From Pyrocephalus nanus (taxonomy: Eukaryota > Chordata > Aves > Passeriformes > Tyrannidae), in NCBI GenBank assembly GCA_038380795.1, contig CM076263.1, forward strand, positions 10,592,709-10,656,708: a DNA stretch of 64,000 bases, in the 5' to 3' direction. Shown in pieces: positions 11,201 through 26,200 of the stretch. The position numbers and the translations under genes were made by a program. The notes under the pieces are model-generated. The model was not told the origin of the DNA. It did no database searches and saw only the letters and a program-made list of their open reading frames with translations. The stretch's first letter is position 1; the number at the start of each line of letters is the position of its first letter.

Positions 11201-14200
11201 ATGGCTTCAGTATATCTCCAAGGATGGAGATTCCACAAATTCTCTTTCTTCATCACTTTTCCTTTTTCAAACTTGTAAAAAGAAAAATGAAGCATAACAC
11301 ACTTTCCACTAAGTTAATTTTAATAGATACAATAGTTTGAACAAGAATAGAAAAAGATTACTAAATCATTAAAGAATAGCAAAGTTAGATACATTAAGTA
11401 TCCTCAAATTGATTTCACCAATTTTATGAACCCAAATATATTGACCTTATCTAAGCATTCATTCAAGTGTTCTTCAATAACTTTGAACTGTTGAGAATTA
11501 TTTTTTCTATAGATTGGAAAAGTCCCAGTGGATTCAGTCGGAATATCTTTCAAGCTATTTTTAGGAAAACAAAAAGTCCTGTCTGTGGTCTAATGGAATT
11601 CTTCATCCAACTTGACTTCACGAGAAAATAAAAGCCAAATTAGTGAATAAAAAAGATCAAAATGGCAAATACTAACAAAGATGATAAAGCAACATAAAAG
11701 CCCACATGGATCTATATAGAAGGAACTACTCAATTGAGTCTAATATCCTTTGACAGGGGCACGTGGCTTAATGTAGAAAAGGAGCCAGCTGACATGATGC
11801 ATTTTTACATGTTTGTATAAAACATTCTTTTAGCAAATGATGGAAATATAGTCTAGGTGAAATAATTACAAGATTGGTGTTCAGCTAACTGAAAAACTGT
11901 AGTAAAGTGGTCCTCATTGAAATGTCAGTTCATTTTGACACTGAATCAAACATAGTCCTGCAGGGCTCTGTCCAAAGCCAGGCTCTCTTCAGTATTTTCG
12001 TTAACTAACTGAATAACGAAAGACAGCATGTGCTTAAAACATTTGCAGATAATGACAAGATGGGAGAATTGCCAGAAATGTTGAAATCTGAATTCAAAGA
12101 CACCTCACCACATAAAAAACTATAAGAAAACAGTGACATTCAAAAAATACATGCAAAATACTGCATTTAGGGAAAACTTTTAATGCATATCTATATATAT
12201 GTACACACACATATATATATATATAGCTCCCAAACATAACTGAGAACATCTGACATCTGCTGATCCAGAAATACTGTCTTAAGGGATCCAGGGTATACAA
12301 AGGACCACAAATTCAATAAGTGGAAGTGAGATGGTTACAAAACAAGACAAATCTGATTCCAGCATTCACAAAGACAGTAATAAATAAAATGGGAGCAATT
12401 GTTCCATTTTATATGCCATGTGTCAGCTCGGGCCACAATGAATGTCACTGATGAAGAAATATGCGACGAAACTGAAGCAAGTCCAGATGAGAACAACAAC
12501 GTCATCAGATATTTAGAAAACACAAAGAAAATCTGAAAATAATTTAGAAATTGGACCTCAAAACAGTTATTAAGAAGAAAATTTTCCTCCACAGTCTGCA
12601 TATAAAAAAAGGGACTCTTCATTTCCAGTACAGAAGATTTTGGCTATGTATAAGGAAAATATTTCTAAGGTGGATAATGAACGACCAGGACAGACTGCAG
12701 CATCTCTATGTCAGATCTCTGCTCAGGCTGTGGTGGGCTTGGGGGTACAACCTTTCCCCTGAAATTCTCTTGTAGACTCTTTCATCCAAGAAGATCTAAA
12801 TGTAGCTGTTCAGGCATGTGCAGGAGGAAATGCTTCAGCTGTCTCACTAGACCATGGGAAGCTAAGGCCATTCTCACCTGGCTATGGGAAGACACAAGAT
12901 GAAACTTCAAACTGTCATCAGGAACACACGTCCTAAACAACCACTGATGTGGTGGTGACAGAGCCTGCTCTTCCTCAGGGGTCTTACCCACTGGCTGCAT
13001 CCAGACAGAGAACACCAACACTATCTCAGTGGTCTAGATGTGCCTCCACTGTCATGAGATACACATGGGTCATCTCTTGCTTTCCCTGTATTTCTGCAAT
13101 TCTATAATTTTGAATCATTCCAGGCAGAGCTAAGGGCAAGCAGGTACAAAGGAACGGACCTTCTCCATCAATACTGAGACAGAGGCAAATCAGTTTGAGG
13201 AGTTTTCCAGATCTGACCCTGTTTAGCTTGGTAAAAAAGGCCTTAGAAGGATGAGATAATTAGCTCAGATACTAAAGTCTTTCACTTTAGGTACCATGAT
13301 TTCAAACATATAAAATCCATTCACATAAAAAGAACTCTGTTTACATAAAAACAAAATTTTTTGGGGGGAAGGATATTAAATAAAAGTCTGTAATATATGG
13401 CCAGGCCCCCTGACGACTATATTCACCCTGTGTAAGCAATCTAGATATCCCAAGTTGCTAACTCTTTAGTGTCAAGTATTTTATATGAATGTATTGTACC
13501 GATTTCTGAAAATCTTGAGAAACTGTTTCATTTCAGCAGTGGTTCAGTCAGTTGTTCACACTCTCCACTTCTGACAAGCTAAAAACAACTTACCTCACTC
13601 CAGTTGCCTACTATCCAGTAGGCATCACCAGGCAAACTGTTGGATGCTATTACACGGCTGTTTTCTGTGGCATTCACTAAAACACCCTCAGATGTTGCAC
13701 TTTGGTTCCTCAGAGCGTGCTCAAGAGCTGAGGATTGTGTGCTGGTAGTTACTGTGTCAGGCAGCTTTGCTTCTTTTCTGTTGTCAGTCTGGTCTCTCGG
13801 TGCAAGTCCAAGCACTCTAGGTGTTTCTGCAACTGGTGCTTGTGGGGTAGTTACTTCTACAACAGGTACACCAAGCTGCAGTCTGATATAGTTTGCTGTT
13901 GTTGGAAATGCCAGCCTTTGTGTTGCTCTGCTATCAGGAAGGAGCAAAGAAGGGTCTTGGTGGTGAGATGCTGGTGGGGACTGGGGGGTCATGCTCTCAT
14001 TTTGAAGGAGAGGAGAGACAGTGTCTAGGGTTGTGCTTCTGGTTCTGATTTCAGAACTGAGTTCTGTGCTGTAAAAGAGATCAGCTGGTTTCTTGCTGAC
14101 TCCAAGAGGCCCATCAATGTCATCAGATTCTTCGGTTAAGTAATCATAGCTGGAAGTTATTTCTGGATTACTAGTAAACGAGGAAACAGAAGTGTCCTCG

Positions 14201-17200
14201 CTTCTGTGCGTCTCACTCTCTGTAGTAGAAATTGGCTCACTTTCAGAAGTGTTTTCAGAAGGCCTTATAATTTCAGTACTTAAGCTGTTATGAAGAGGCC
14301 ATGAAGTAGTATTTTGATATGAACTGTTTTCAGTAGAAACAACTGGATAATTGTAAACATCATTCGGTCCAGCAAAATTATTTTGTAATGTTCTGTTGGC
14401 TGTTCCCTCTTTTTCTGAGGATGTAGGCAAACTGGGAGTTACACTTTCAGGCTTGGGTGTTTTTGTTGTTGTGTAGGACCTTGGGCTTGGTCTGAGAATC
14501 CTGCCAGGAAGATTCCGTTTGGAATTAGTAGTTGTTTTTCTAATTATGATCTTGCCTATTCTGGGTGCCAGTGGGGGCATCAGGAACCTTCCAGCAGAAG
14601 GGCATTGCTGAAGACCACACAGGGCCTTAGAGTTTGGTCTCTTGGAACTATCACATGGCTCATCGTTATTTTTGGCACAAGTGACGTTACGAGTCCTTAT
14701 TCCACCACCACAGGTAACTGTGCACTGCAAGTGAAATAGAATTAATACACATCCCCTCTTTGTTCTGCTGCACATATCAGTAAGTATCAGATGACATTTG
14801 TTTATAATAAAGAAGCATTATTACAAATAATGATTTACAAAGCTTTTCTTGAAAAACAAGTGTTTCATTCTAGTGATGTTCTGCTATCATGGAGTTCTTT
14901 CCAAATTTTAAGAACAGTAAATGTCATCTTGAGGAAACAGTAGTGAAAGAAAGACTACATGATGAAGACAAAATGTAAAAGTAATACAAAAGATTTTGAT
15001 TTCTTCACTGAGTCACAATAGTCATTTAGCCAACACTTTTTCCACCAGGGTTATAAAAAACCAGACTAAAAACCTGCAATCAAACCCGTATCTGACTGGC
15101 TCGGTGCTGCTCACAGTGCCCCAAACCTGCTGTGATGATCCATGCAGCTCACAGACCCTTGTTGACTTTATGAAACAGATTTTTCATTTAGTCATGGTGA
15201 AACCACCAACTGCTGTCAGAGCTACTAGTACGTCCCTCCTCAGTTACAGACTACTGAAAGTAATTAACCTCTCTGGCTTCTATTTAAATGGGAGCACTGC
15301 TGTGTATAAAGGATGCTGGAAGCTAAAGAGACCCAGTTTTTCTGTGATGTTTTTCACCCTCAGACCCGCAGCCATAGCCATGCCTTCGGCAGCTGTTGCT
15401 CCACTAAGGACTTTGTGAAATCACACCCCTCTGGTGGCTGGATGGCTGGTTGAGTATGAGTGCAGATGTTACAACCAACCTACTAAAGAAATTCTTCCCA
15501 GGATGTGAGGGAGCCTGACCAGCTGACTCAGGGGGTTTATAACCAGATGCCCGACATAAAGTGATGAACACTCCTCTTGTCAGCACTCTAATGTCCCTGG
15601 CACATCTAATTTTTTTTTAGAGCTGCTTTAGGTCACAGGGCAGTAAAATATCAATGAACTTGTATTACTGGGGCACCCTTTATAGTTCACACCTGTAAAA
15701 TAACATCAGCTCTGCAGCAACAGCAGCAGGGAAGCAAGCAGAGTAGCCTCACAGTAGGTAAGTTCATTAGCTACTCTGTCTGGTCTCCTTGCACTTCCAG
15801 ATGAATAGCATGTTCAATTATTCAGAGCTTTGCAAACTCACCTCAGCTGCAGTCAGGCCTCTGAAGTTATTCAGGAAAGGATTTTGCTTACTGAGGAAGG
15901 CAACAACAACTAAAACTATGTTCCTTCTTAAACAGAAATACAACTCACTTAACTTTGTCAGACTTCGCCACTTGTATGATTTGTAGTAGCATTCAAGGAA
16001 GTTAAAAGGAATATCCATTTAAAAGGAATATATTATTAACTTTTCCGGGTAATGTCTTCTACCAGAATTAGGTTCGAAAATCTCTGCTTTAGATTACAGC
16101 CATGTACTAAAAAGAGATTTCAGAATGGCTACAACACTCTATCCTCATTATGTGCCTAATTAAGTATGTTTAATTTATAAGACACAGAAGGATCTTCTAA
16201 CAGACAGATCACTTTCGAGCAATGGGAAGTTTTACCTGTGTAAATCTCTCTTACATTCACCAGTAAGGAACACTCTGCAGTTACAAATTTCCTGACAATC
16301 CTATCATTTGTGCAGGTGAAATAGTCTGTCCTACACTTCCTCTCTAGTTTCTACAGATGTAGAGATTTACTTTTGTCAGTAAATTGCAAATATAATCCAA
16401 TGGCACATGAGCACCAGCAGCATCCCGTTTCTATATAATTGTACTGCTAGTCATGTAACTCCAGTCTGTGTTCTCACAGGCATTTAAAACATGGTGGTTG
16501 ATCAATTAACAAAGCAATCAACATTCTGTGATGATGCTATGTAAGCAGCATAAACCAAATCAATACTATCACAAAATTTTATTAGCTCATTATGTGACTG
16601 TTCTCACAGCAGTCAGTCTAATGAAAAAAAAAGAAAGGGGTTAGGAGAAAGAAAATACAGAGTTCTGACTTGGAAAGGACCCACAGCAATCTAGACCAAC
16701 TGCCTGATCACTTCATGGCTGACCAAAAGTTAATGCATTCTGTTAAGGCCATTGTCCAAATTCCTCTTAAACTCTGACGGGCTGGGGGCATCAAAGACCT
16801 CTCTAGGAAGCCTGTTTCAGTGTTTGACCACTCTCCTAGTAGAGAAATGCTTCCCAGTGTCCAGCCTGAACACAGCTTTGAACAATTCCCACATCTCCAA
16901 AGTTTGCAAACTATGGGAATAAAGGCAGAGTCATGAATGCAAGAGATACAAATGGAAAGAATGTTAAAACATTTCTTTGTAGGCCTGCAGTCTGGTCCAC
17001 AACAGCCATGAGTGTCACAAAGACTTTTCAGCACTCAAACATGCTCTGTTCTACAGTCCCAAAAGCTCAGCAAATCAAGAAACAGTTAACAAGCATCACT
17101 TTCTGAGGTGTTTAGCAAGCAGGGCAGCTTTTTTTCTTCTGCACAAAAGATTTGTGAAGATATGTTAAACTTAAAAAAATATTATTTAAAAGAAGCAAAA

Positions 17201-20200
17201 TCATTGGTTCCCCTCTGCTGACTCTAACAGGTCATGTGGGAAAAAATATGAATTTACCTCAGTCCAGTTGCTCACTGTCCAGTCAGACGGGCACAAGACA
17301 TCTCTGTTGCATGACAGATGGGTCTTTGGTTTAATCAGGTGCTGACACTCTGTCACAGCCAGTGCCTGCTCATCAGATCCCACTGTCTGGATGCAAAGTA
17401 CAGTTCGCTTCTTCAGGCCTGTTGGGCCACATGTGGTTGAACATTTCTGCCATTCCCCTGCCCACCACCTGAAAACCAGGGGGATGAGAAACATCAGTAA
17501 ACAACCCATCACAAGCACATCAAGGAAAAGGTCAGAGACCAGAAGAAAAAGAATCAGTGATTTAAAATCTGAGTGCAGATACATGCTCTCCACGTTAAGT
17601 CCAGATCACTCAAGCTTTCCCATCTCCCCTGTGCTCTAGTATCATCAGCCAGTCACCGAAAGACAGAAGGCAGAAGTAGGCAGGATTCCCAGACAGAAGC
17701 TGACACTGAGTATTATGTTTCCTAAAGTGTAAGAATCCACTTTCAAATTCAAATTTGAGGAACTGCTAGCAAATCTATTTCAGTAAGTCATCTATTAACT
17801 GCATCTTATAGTTTGTCTGTTTATTGCTACCTCAGTACAGATGAGTTAACAAATAAGAATCACTGGAGGGTCTGTAATGACAGCACAGAGGTTGAGAAGA
17901 TCCCCTTACACATCTATGCCTCCAGTACTGCACAAGTGCTCAAAACTGGCCCTGTGTTACCTCCATAAGAGGAAGCAGTGAGGCACGCAACCCCAAAAAC
18001 AGGTTAATCAGAGCTACGCTGTTGGCACCCACAAGGGATCAGTGCTCTGCAGTGCTCTCCCTCTGGGCCTAGCCTCTGCACCAGGCTGGACTTTTCTTTA
18101 CTTTGTTCTTTCAAGAAGCACAACCAAGCCCCTTATGTGTCCCTCTCCTGATGAAAGTCAGTCTTCCACAGAGTAGAAGACACATGCAATGTTCCAATGA
18201 ATTAAAGATAAGTGTTTCCTCTAGTGCAGTATTTTCCAGTGCAGAACACCTTCCTGTAAAGAGCCATCCCCTTTGTATTTGGTTTACCTTAGCCTTTCTC
18301 CAGCTTCATCCACCTGTTTTCTCTCATGTTGACCCAGAGTGAATCGAGTATCTGCTTATCTACCTTCCATGAGAAAGAAGAGCAAAAAATTTCTGGGTTT
18401 CTACTATTTGAGAAGCACTGGCATCAACTGTGTTTGCCTAAAGATTTACCTTTGCACTTAAAAAAAGGAAAAAACCAAAATCAAACCAAGGAAAGTCTTG
18501 CTCCTTCCATTTTAGAGTGCCCTGGGCAAGTACACAACTTCAAGCTGCTGTATAAAAAGCCTGTAAACACTAAACCACAAAAGCTCCTAGGCAATATTAC
18601 TTGTTCCTGAGCTTTGAAGAAGGTCATGACAAAGCCTTACAATGAAAATAAAGCAGGGATATATTTAGAAAATGCCTTTCTAGACAAAATGGCAGGAAAA
18701 AATTGCTTCTGGCTTGCAACCAATACTATTATATTGGGGTTTTTCTCCTTTGAAGGCCCATGAACTTAGAGAAAAAAATAATCCCATTCTGATAAATCCA
18801 TACAAGTTCGACATCCAGATTTATAACAGTTTTTGCTTCTTGCTTTGTCTCCCATCTTACTGCACTTCTGGTTTCTTCAGTTTGCTGATAATCCCTCTCC
18901 CCTTTCCACTCGAATTTCCACGTTCCTTAATTAATTTGTTCTTCAGTTGCTAGTGAGTTGTCACTGATTTGAAAGGTACTGATATCTATTCCTTATAATT
19001 AAAAAAAAAAAAAACCAAAACAAAACAAACAACCAAGACTCAGAGCAATCAAGCCATGCTACACCTTATTTGTGCGAACATCTGGTCTTCTCTGTGGTAC
19101 CTACACCTATCTTCCTTCTCTTTAGTTATCTGTACCTACAGCATTTCCTTTTAAATTACCCTAGGAGCCCTTTGCTGCATGCTCTAAAATGCAGCCCAAT
19201 GAAACCACAGTCCTGTGGCAAAGCTTCTGGACATTGCTGTAATTAAAAAAAACCAAACCAATCAAACAACAACAACAAAACAGCCAAAATATTTTTATCC
19301 TCCTCCTGCCTTCCTTTGGGTTTTTTTCTTGCTCTTCCAGGCTTCTGCAAACAGCAAAGAAAAACTAAAGTAGTTAAAGTACTTAAAGAGAAAAAGTGAG
19401 CACCCCTCAGCAGAACATAGCAATAGACAAGAGTAGAATATATTATCACCAACTAAATCAAGGCATTTCAGGGTTGTTTTTGTTCTATTTTTTTCTTGCA
19501 TCTTCTTTCCAATTTTATCTTTTCTACAATCTTGTAAACTGCTGGCATTTCAGCACAAATGGAACTTAAATATGTGTATTGCTCTATTAATTTTAATGGA
19601 ACCAGATAACATACTTCAAGCTGCAGACATCCTAAGCTGACACCCCTTACCCTCCTCACTATTTTCAAATGGCTCTGAGTGAGGGTTCAACAATTTGCAG
19701 GTTTAAATATCAAACTCCTAGCAATAAATTATCAGAGCCTACTACAGAACAGCAGTAACGGTGAGTGATGAACTATGATACCAAACATTTTTTTTAAAGT
19801 CATGGAAGAAAGTAAGGTTCTCCACAGTTAAAAAGCTCCAGAATTAAGAATCTATCCTACTGCATCTTTGTGGTCAAACCAAACCTACATTTAGCCACCC
19901 AGAGTTCTTCCTCACTCAGTGCAGGTAACAGTACTGGTGAGCCCAGCAGCTAATTGTCTAAAACCATGTTTACCACACACACACTTCAAAACACTTGCTC
20001 TAACTGGAAGTTTTTTCTTATCAGTAATTAGAATTTCTGATGTTGCATTTTCCTATTTTCATTCTAGGGTACGTGCAGATGCCTTAAACATTCAAGAATG
20101 AGAAACCTGACACAGAAACACATGCATTCTTGTCTCTTCGTGGTACCTGCTGAGGACCTGAGCTGTGATTTATCAGCCAAAGGAGGAAAAAGTCAAAGCC

Positions 20201-23200
20201 AAGACTGCAAAACATCTACCATCCACTTTTCAGAAAGTAGAAAACCAGTAGGTAGCTGTGCTGACTGTGGTGAGAGACTGGGACAAGCTGATGGAAACTG
20301 AAGCCTGATGGAAGTCACCATTCAATATTTGTTCCTGTCTCTGGTTTCTGATGGCATTTACCACTACAGCAACTGAGTGGTTCCAAAGTATTAATGCATT
20401 ACCTGGTCCCTGCAAAGTAAAACAACTGCCTTATCTCCACAGGCAGGCATGTCATGGAAAGATTGTAGTTACAAACACAAACAAACAAGCAAAATGCACG
20501 ATTTGGGTAATTAATTTGCGTGAGCACTAATTTTCCTGAGACTGTCAAAACAGAAAGCTGCCTGTCTGGTGAAAACATAACCTCGGGTAGTTTTCAGCTG
20601 CAGCTGTGAGTGCTTCTGCAACCAAGCCTGGAATAGAGACAGGAAGAAAATCAGATTCTTTTAGGTGGCATTCAGCTGCTTTAAATGAGACCTGTCTCTT
20701 TTCCTCCCACACTGAGTTTCCAAGGTTTGTAACACGAGGCAGAGCCCAACAGCCTTGTCCATTACACAGTCCTGGTCTATGCCTAGATGATGTGTGCTGA
20801 ATGAAGTGTGCAACCTGTTGAAAAACTAGAAGCATGGGATTTTGGAACCATATCATGACAATGGGGTTGAATGTTCCCTTCCTCCCGCCCTCCTTCTCTC
20901 TGCCATGCCACAACTGAAGAAAGATCGTCTTCCTTCAGTACTTGTAGAGCATCAAGCATGTCAGATACCAACAGGGCATGGATTCTCACTGTGTATTATA
21001 ATAGAAAAGAGATTTCCTATTCATATTATGCTGTTGGAAATCTACTAAGCAGTCTGGAAGGACAATAGAATAACAGCAGATAAAAAGCAGGAGATTCTAG
21101 GTACTTGTGAAATTTAAGGTTACTCTGTTCAAGTGGGTAGTCAGAGTACAAAGGATCCAGGCAATTTTATTTGCAGGGCAAAGCAAAACTTTAATTCACA
21201 ACACTATAACTAGTTACAATCTCACTCTTGTTCAAGTAGTATCTACTGACTTTTAACTTTACCACCTATGGAACCAAACACCTGCCTACCAAAGAAACAT
21301 GTAACTGGAAACCATACTCCATACCTTAACATGGAAAAAAGCATCCATTTAAGCTAGTCTGGTTGCACTCCTACTGAGCAACATCACCCAAGTTGTACAT
21401 TTTAACTCTTAGCTGTTCAGCCATTTTATTTTGTTCTGAGTCAAAATCCGGCATACATGTATTGTGATATTTTAATATTTTATTCATTTTGCTCCAAATT
21501 ATTTTAGTAGAAAGTGTAATAATAAATGTAGTAACAAGTATAAAATAAATGCAGAGCAAGTCAGCCAACAAGCCAGAATGTTAAGACTTCTCAGAAGCCT
21601 GTAATTCAAACTGTTTATAACTAGCTTCCTGAAATGAATTAATGAGATAAGATCTGGTTTGTGAGAGTCACAAACACCTTTGTAGCTACTGTTTGATAAA
21701 TTATCTATTTCTGGTTTTGTGGTCGAGTAGCTTGTTTCATGGTAGCACGTTTTCCACCAGTGGGATGTTGTAGTTCGTCAGAAGGAAGCTTATTCAAGAG
21801 AACAACCACCTTTTTTTAGACAGGATGTCACTATAAGGAACCAGGTTCACTGTTGGGAAGTGCGGTATCATCCAATGGTTTCAGCTGTGGGGCTGCAGCA
21901 CGAAACAAAGGTCTCCTGCAGTGCTGTGTTTAACAGCACTGTCCTCACCTCTAGCACAGAATTTAGCCACCTCTTTACAGAACACTTGGTCTTCAGCAGC
22001 TCCATGTGGACCCTGGGTTATCCTGTATAATGCCTCATGGGACAGTCACACCTTCCTCCAATATTCAGATTTTCTTTAAAGTAACGAATCAATAAAATGT
22101 ACTAAGCTGCCATTGCTCCCAACAGAGGAATTCAGGGCCACGAACAGAAGTTAGTGAGAGCCAGGTTCAGAATAGTTAAAACGAGGTGGTGCTTCACACA
22201 GGGATTAAAGCTGTGGAACTTCTTGCAGAGGAAGTTGTATATAATAGAAGTTTTACAGCATTGCAGAGGGAGGCTGGACAAGTACTTGGAAGAGAGGTCC
22301 ATTGGAGGTTACTGATTAGACAAGCCATAAAAATCTCTGGAAATACTCGGAATTAAAACCAGTTGGAAGCTGGAAGAGCATTAGAAAGAGATATAATTTA
22401 TGTTTGCCTTGCCTTTATTATTCCTTAGGCATGTAGCTCCTGCTGAGAGCCAGAACAGGGACTTTTAGATAATCCCTTGGTCAAACTACTACAGTCACTC
22501 TTATGTTATTAAGAGAAAAATAAATATGCAACATGACTCCAGAACTAAACACTTACCATTTTCCTGCACTGCATTTGTCATTACTTTAGTGCTTTCCTCC
22601 GCAGTGCAGAAGAAGCTTAAGAAGCATCACTCAGGGCTGAGAGCTTTTCTGCCTGGTCTGCAGAAGAGCTTGTGCCCATATTACATAATTCTACAACATG
22701 CTCAACAAGGGACAAATTCTGCACCCTCACTTTCAAGAGCAGGTCCAAATAACGTTGTCACTTAGAACAAATGGGACAAACTCAGTCAATTTGGAACTTT
22801 GGAACTGATTGCAAAGTTTATATGTGCCACAAAAAAACACCCCAAAGTATGTGTGTGGCCTCAGCTCTTAACTAGTTGACTAGTTAATAAGTTTATCAAT
22901 CCATGTTGATTATCAATTGATTTTCCATAACTCTACAAAGAATTTAGAAATGCTGGTAGTCTAGGCTGCAAGCAAAAAGATATAATTCCCAGAGGAGACA
23001 TCATGTGCTGTTGTGAAGATACTTGGAAACAACTGATAAAACCAACAGCTATGTAGAACTTTTTACATTAAAGTTTCATGTAATTCATTGCAAATGCAAT
23101 AGAATGAGCTCTAAGGGACTCATGACTTTGATTTATTCTGATTGAACTAGAATTACTAGGGAAAAACTGGTATACCACTGTGAACAGCATGATAAACAAC

Positions 23201-26200
23201 TTTCAAAGATGAAAAAGACAAAAGCAAGATGTTACAGTACCTAAAGGATGACACTAAACCCAATATTGATTTCTTCCAGCAAATCTATGTCTGTTGTACA
23301 AGCCCACAGTTCTGCTGACACTTGGAATGTCTGCTGTGGTTAGTCTCCCTTACCCTACTCACTCAAGCGGTGGAAGAAAAAAACCAGAGATGAAAATGAG
23401 TTAAGGCAATGTTATGAGAATGGAAAACATTATTCCTATGTGATATAATGAAGAAAGCTGCACTTCACTGAAAGTTAAAAATACAAAGGGATATGATATA
23501 AAGATTCCAAATGATGTGTTATAAAGAAAGCATAAAAATTAGTTACAGAAGTGGGTATTTCTACCCAGTATTTCTCACAAAAAGGACAAAGGAGTATCAA
23601 AAAATACTGAAAAGCCGCATCAAAAGTTCTCTCTATAAGTTAGTTTCTGGACCACATAGGAATGCATTAACACTTGAGCTAAGACAGGAATACAATTTTT
23701 AAAATAAATAAAAATTTATACAGTCTTGAGGCACACCTGCACCTAAACTGAATAAAAACAGTACCTACACGCATGAATGAGAGTGCAATCTCTGTCATTT
23801 CCAGCACAGACTGCTCAGTAACTCGCCTTGGGAACCTATCAGGGCTGCTCACTTCTGATTTGCTTATTAGGGGGTTTCTACAGCTTGTTCTGTGGTGCGT
23901 GGAAGCTCTCACTGTGGCAGGCTGTGGGTGCCACATTAGTATGGTATCAAAAACAACATATCCCTTTGAATAGGGCTGCTATTCACCACCCCAGGGCCTC
24001 CCAGTACCCGTTACCTGGGTGGACAGTCCTTCTCGTAGCATTTCTTCTGCCTCCCATTGGGCTGAGTCGCTGGGTCACAGAAGGAGTTCTTGATTGCTCC
24101 GCTCCCCTTCCACACGCAGTGGGCGACCTGGCGCCGCACCCCTGCCAGAGAAAACCACAAAAAAAGGAAGACCAACCCCTGTAGGCTGGGAATGAACTGC
24201 AGAAATCCGCCAAGAGGTTGTACTCTGCATCCCAGAATACAGTAACAGCTGTGACCATCTGTTGTGCTGAATATCTGAGCTAAATCAGGTATGAGCATCC
24301 TTCCATCAAGTTGAAAAGGGGTTAAGCAGTGCTCTTTTGGATCAGATAGCTCAAGTAAAACATTGGAAAGCCCTTTCCTTAATCCCAATGTAGTTGTCAG
24401 CCTCAGAAAGGGCTCCTGCAGGGCCCTGAGGCAGGTTTAAAAAGGCTATGAATGGTTCTTGCATTATCCACAGACAAGAGGCAACACAGCAGCATCAGGC
24501 TGTTCACAGCAAGCCTGCTTTTGCTGACCATTGCCTTGCACTTCTGGGAAGGCTGCTTAATAAACAGAATACAAACAGGAATGTATGAGCAAAACTTTAA
24601 CCTTGTGACTCTTCATGCTGAATTCCACTTTTAAGAAGTTTTGGTATACATTTTGACTGAAAACGATGTTTTCTGAGCAACTAATACAGAACACTCAGCA
24701 CAAGAGGCAAATCACAGTGATCAAGAGACACACAGAGATATTCCATACAAACAATCTGGGTTATTTCCTAATAGTTCCACTTACACAAAATCCCACTCAT
24801 TTAACAGAAAGAAACATGAATACTAAAATACTACATTACCCTAGTGTGAATCTAAAGAAAGTCAGTTTCCAGGGGCCTGATTTCCTCACAGTTCTGCAAT
24901 AATTTGAGGCAGATCTCATGCTGCAACCCAATCTAAAAAAACATATTGCAATATTACAGTTTGAAAGGTTGTAGCTAGACTCATATAGAGACATAAAAAT
25001 ACATCCAAATTCTAAGGACTAAAAAGACTGAAGAAACATTTATTAACTCTCATTAAATTAACTGTGGTATTTATTCACAGCAATTAATATGCACATGGTA
25101 GGTCACTGTATCTCTACGACTTTTATCCTTCTGGGAAGCACAGGGCCTAACAGCACTGTTGTTATGGTGCCAAGGATAAATGTTAGGCTATTTTGCCTAG
25201 AAAACCAGCTTTTCCTTCCTTGCCTCAGACCTCTTATTAATTAGTGTGGGGCATTATCTGGAAGGTAAGACCAGTAACCCATAGCAAATACTTGGGAAAT
25301 ATGAAAATATTCCTCCATACAACATATAGACTCATAGAATCATAAAAATATTAAGGTTGGAAAAGACCTGTAAGACCATCAAGTCCAACCCGTAACCCAA
25401 AACTGCCTCAGTAACACAGAAGGGACTTTTCTATGCATATGTGAGTCATTCCATAGAAGCCAAGGGAAACCTCTATCCTATTTTTACTACTTCAGAAATA
25501 AAAAAAAGGTATGTGAGGGTATGTTTTCTCTTTTGAGTACTTTCAGACTTGGGACTGAGATATACAAAACAGTTACTGACTACGGCACAGGATTTGATGA
25601 CTTGCTTTCCTCGAGTCAGATGTGAGGACTGATTTTCTGGAGCAGAATTAGTGTCACCTATAAGGGAAGATTAAGGGATGGAGGCATTCAAGCTCCAAGG
25701 TTTGGAAATAGCTGCAAGGCTGCAGTATGCCTGGAGGTGGTGATCTCCTATTCCCAGGTGACTTCAAGCAGCAGAAAGAATTTTGGTTCAGCACAGGACT
25801 CCCAGGGATCCAAGTTCTCTTTTATGCTACAGTAAATGTAACCGGAATACTCAGCAACCTTCCTGCTAGCTGTAAAAAAAGCAGTTCACAGAAATATGTT
25901 TCTGCCCCTTTCAAAATCATGATATGCTGCTGCTGCAAACACAAATAAGAAATATTTCGCTTTGATAAATGTTTAGTGTCATTTCAGATGCTGTAACTCA
26001 CTTTAAAACCATCATAAACCTTTGCAAAAGTTTTGCTTTGAAGCTGTACATTCTCATAAAACAACTGCAGATCACTGACATCAACAAACTAATTTATTCA
26101 CACAAACAACTTTTATTATGGAAGTTATATGAACTCCCAATGTAGTTTCAAAATGTTTGGAAGTTGAGCTCCAACGCTGGAAGGAATCCTATATCAATAC

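Larger units (their letters stand above)
9058..13593 (-). other. ADAMTS12: Intron w14-w15 of ADAMTS12
   Basis: 4.5 kb. It holds a CR1 3'-end fragment on the minus strand (11117-11235), an older CR1-like stretch on the + strand (about 11935-12560) and an AT/AC microsatellite (12187-12225). No gene is seen; the open frames lack TSR or other family motifs. Confidence 0.85.

Noticed and set aside
13640..14028. Open frames on the + strand opposite the big spacer-2 exon
   Set aside because: They are antisense shadows of exon w14; no domain or independent start context.
14996..15418. 140-codon open frame on the + strand
   Set aside because: Intronic, no recognisable motif or splice partners; best explained by chance.
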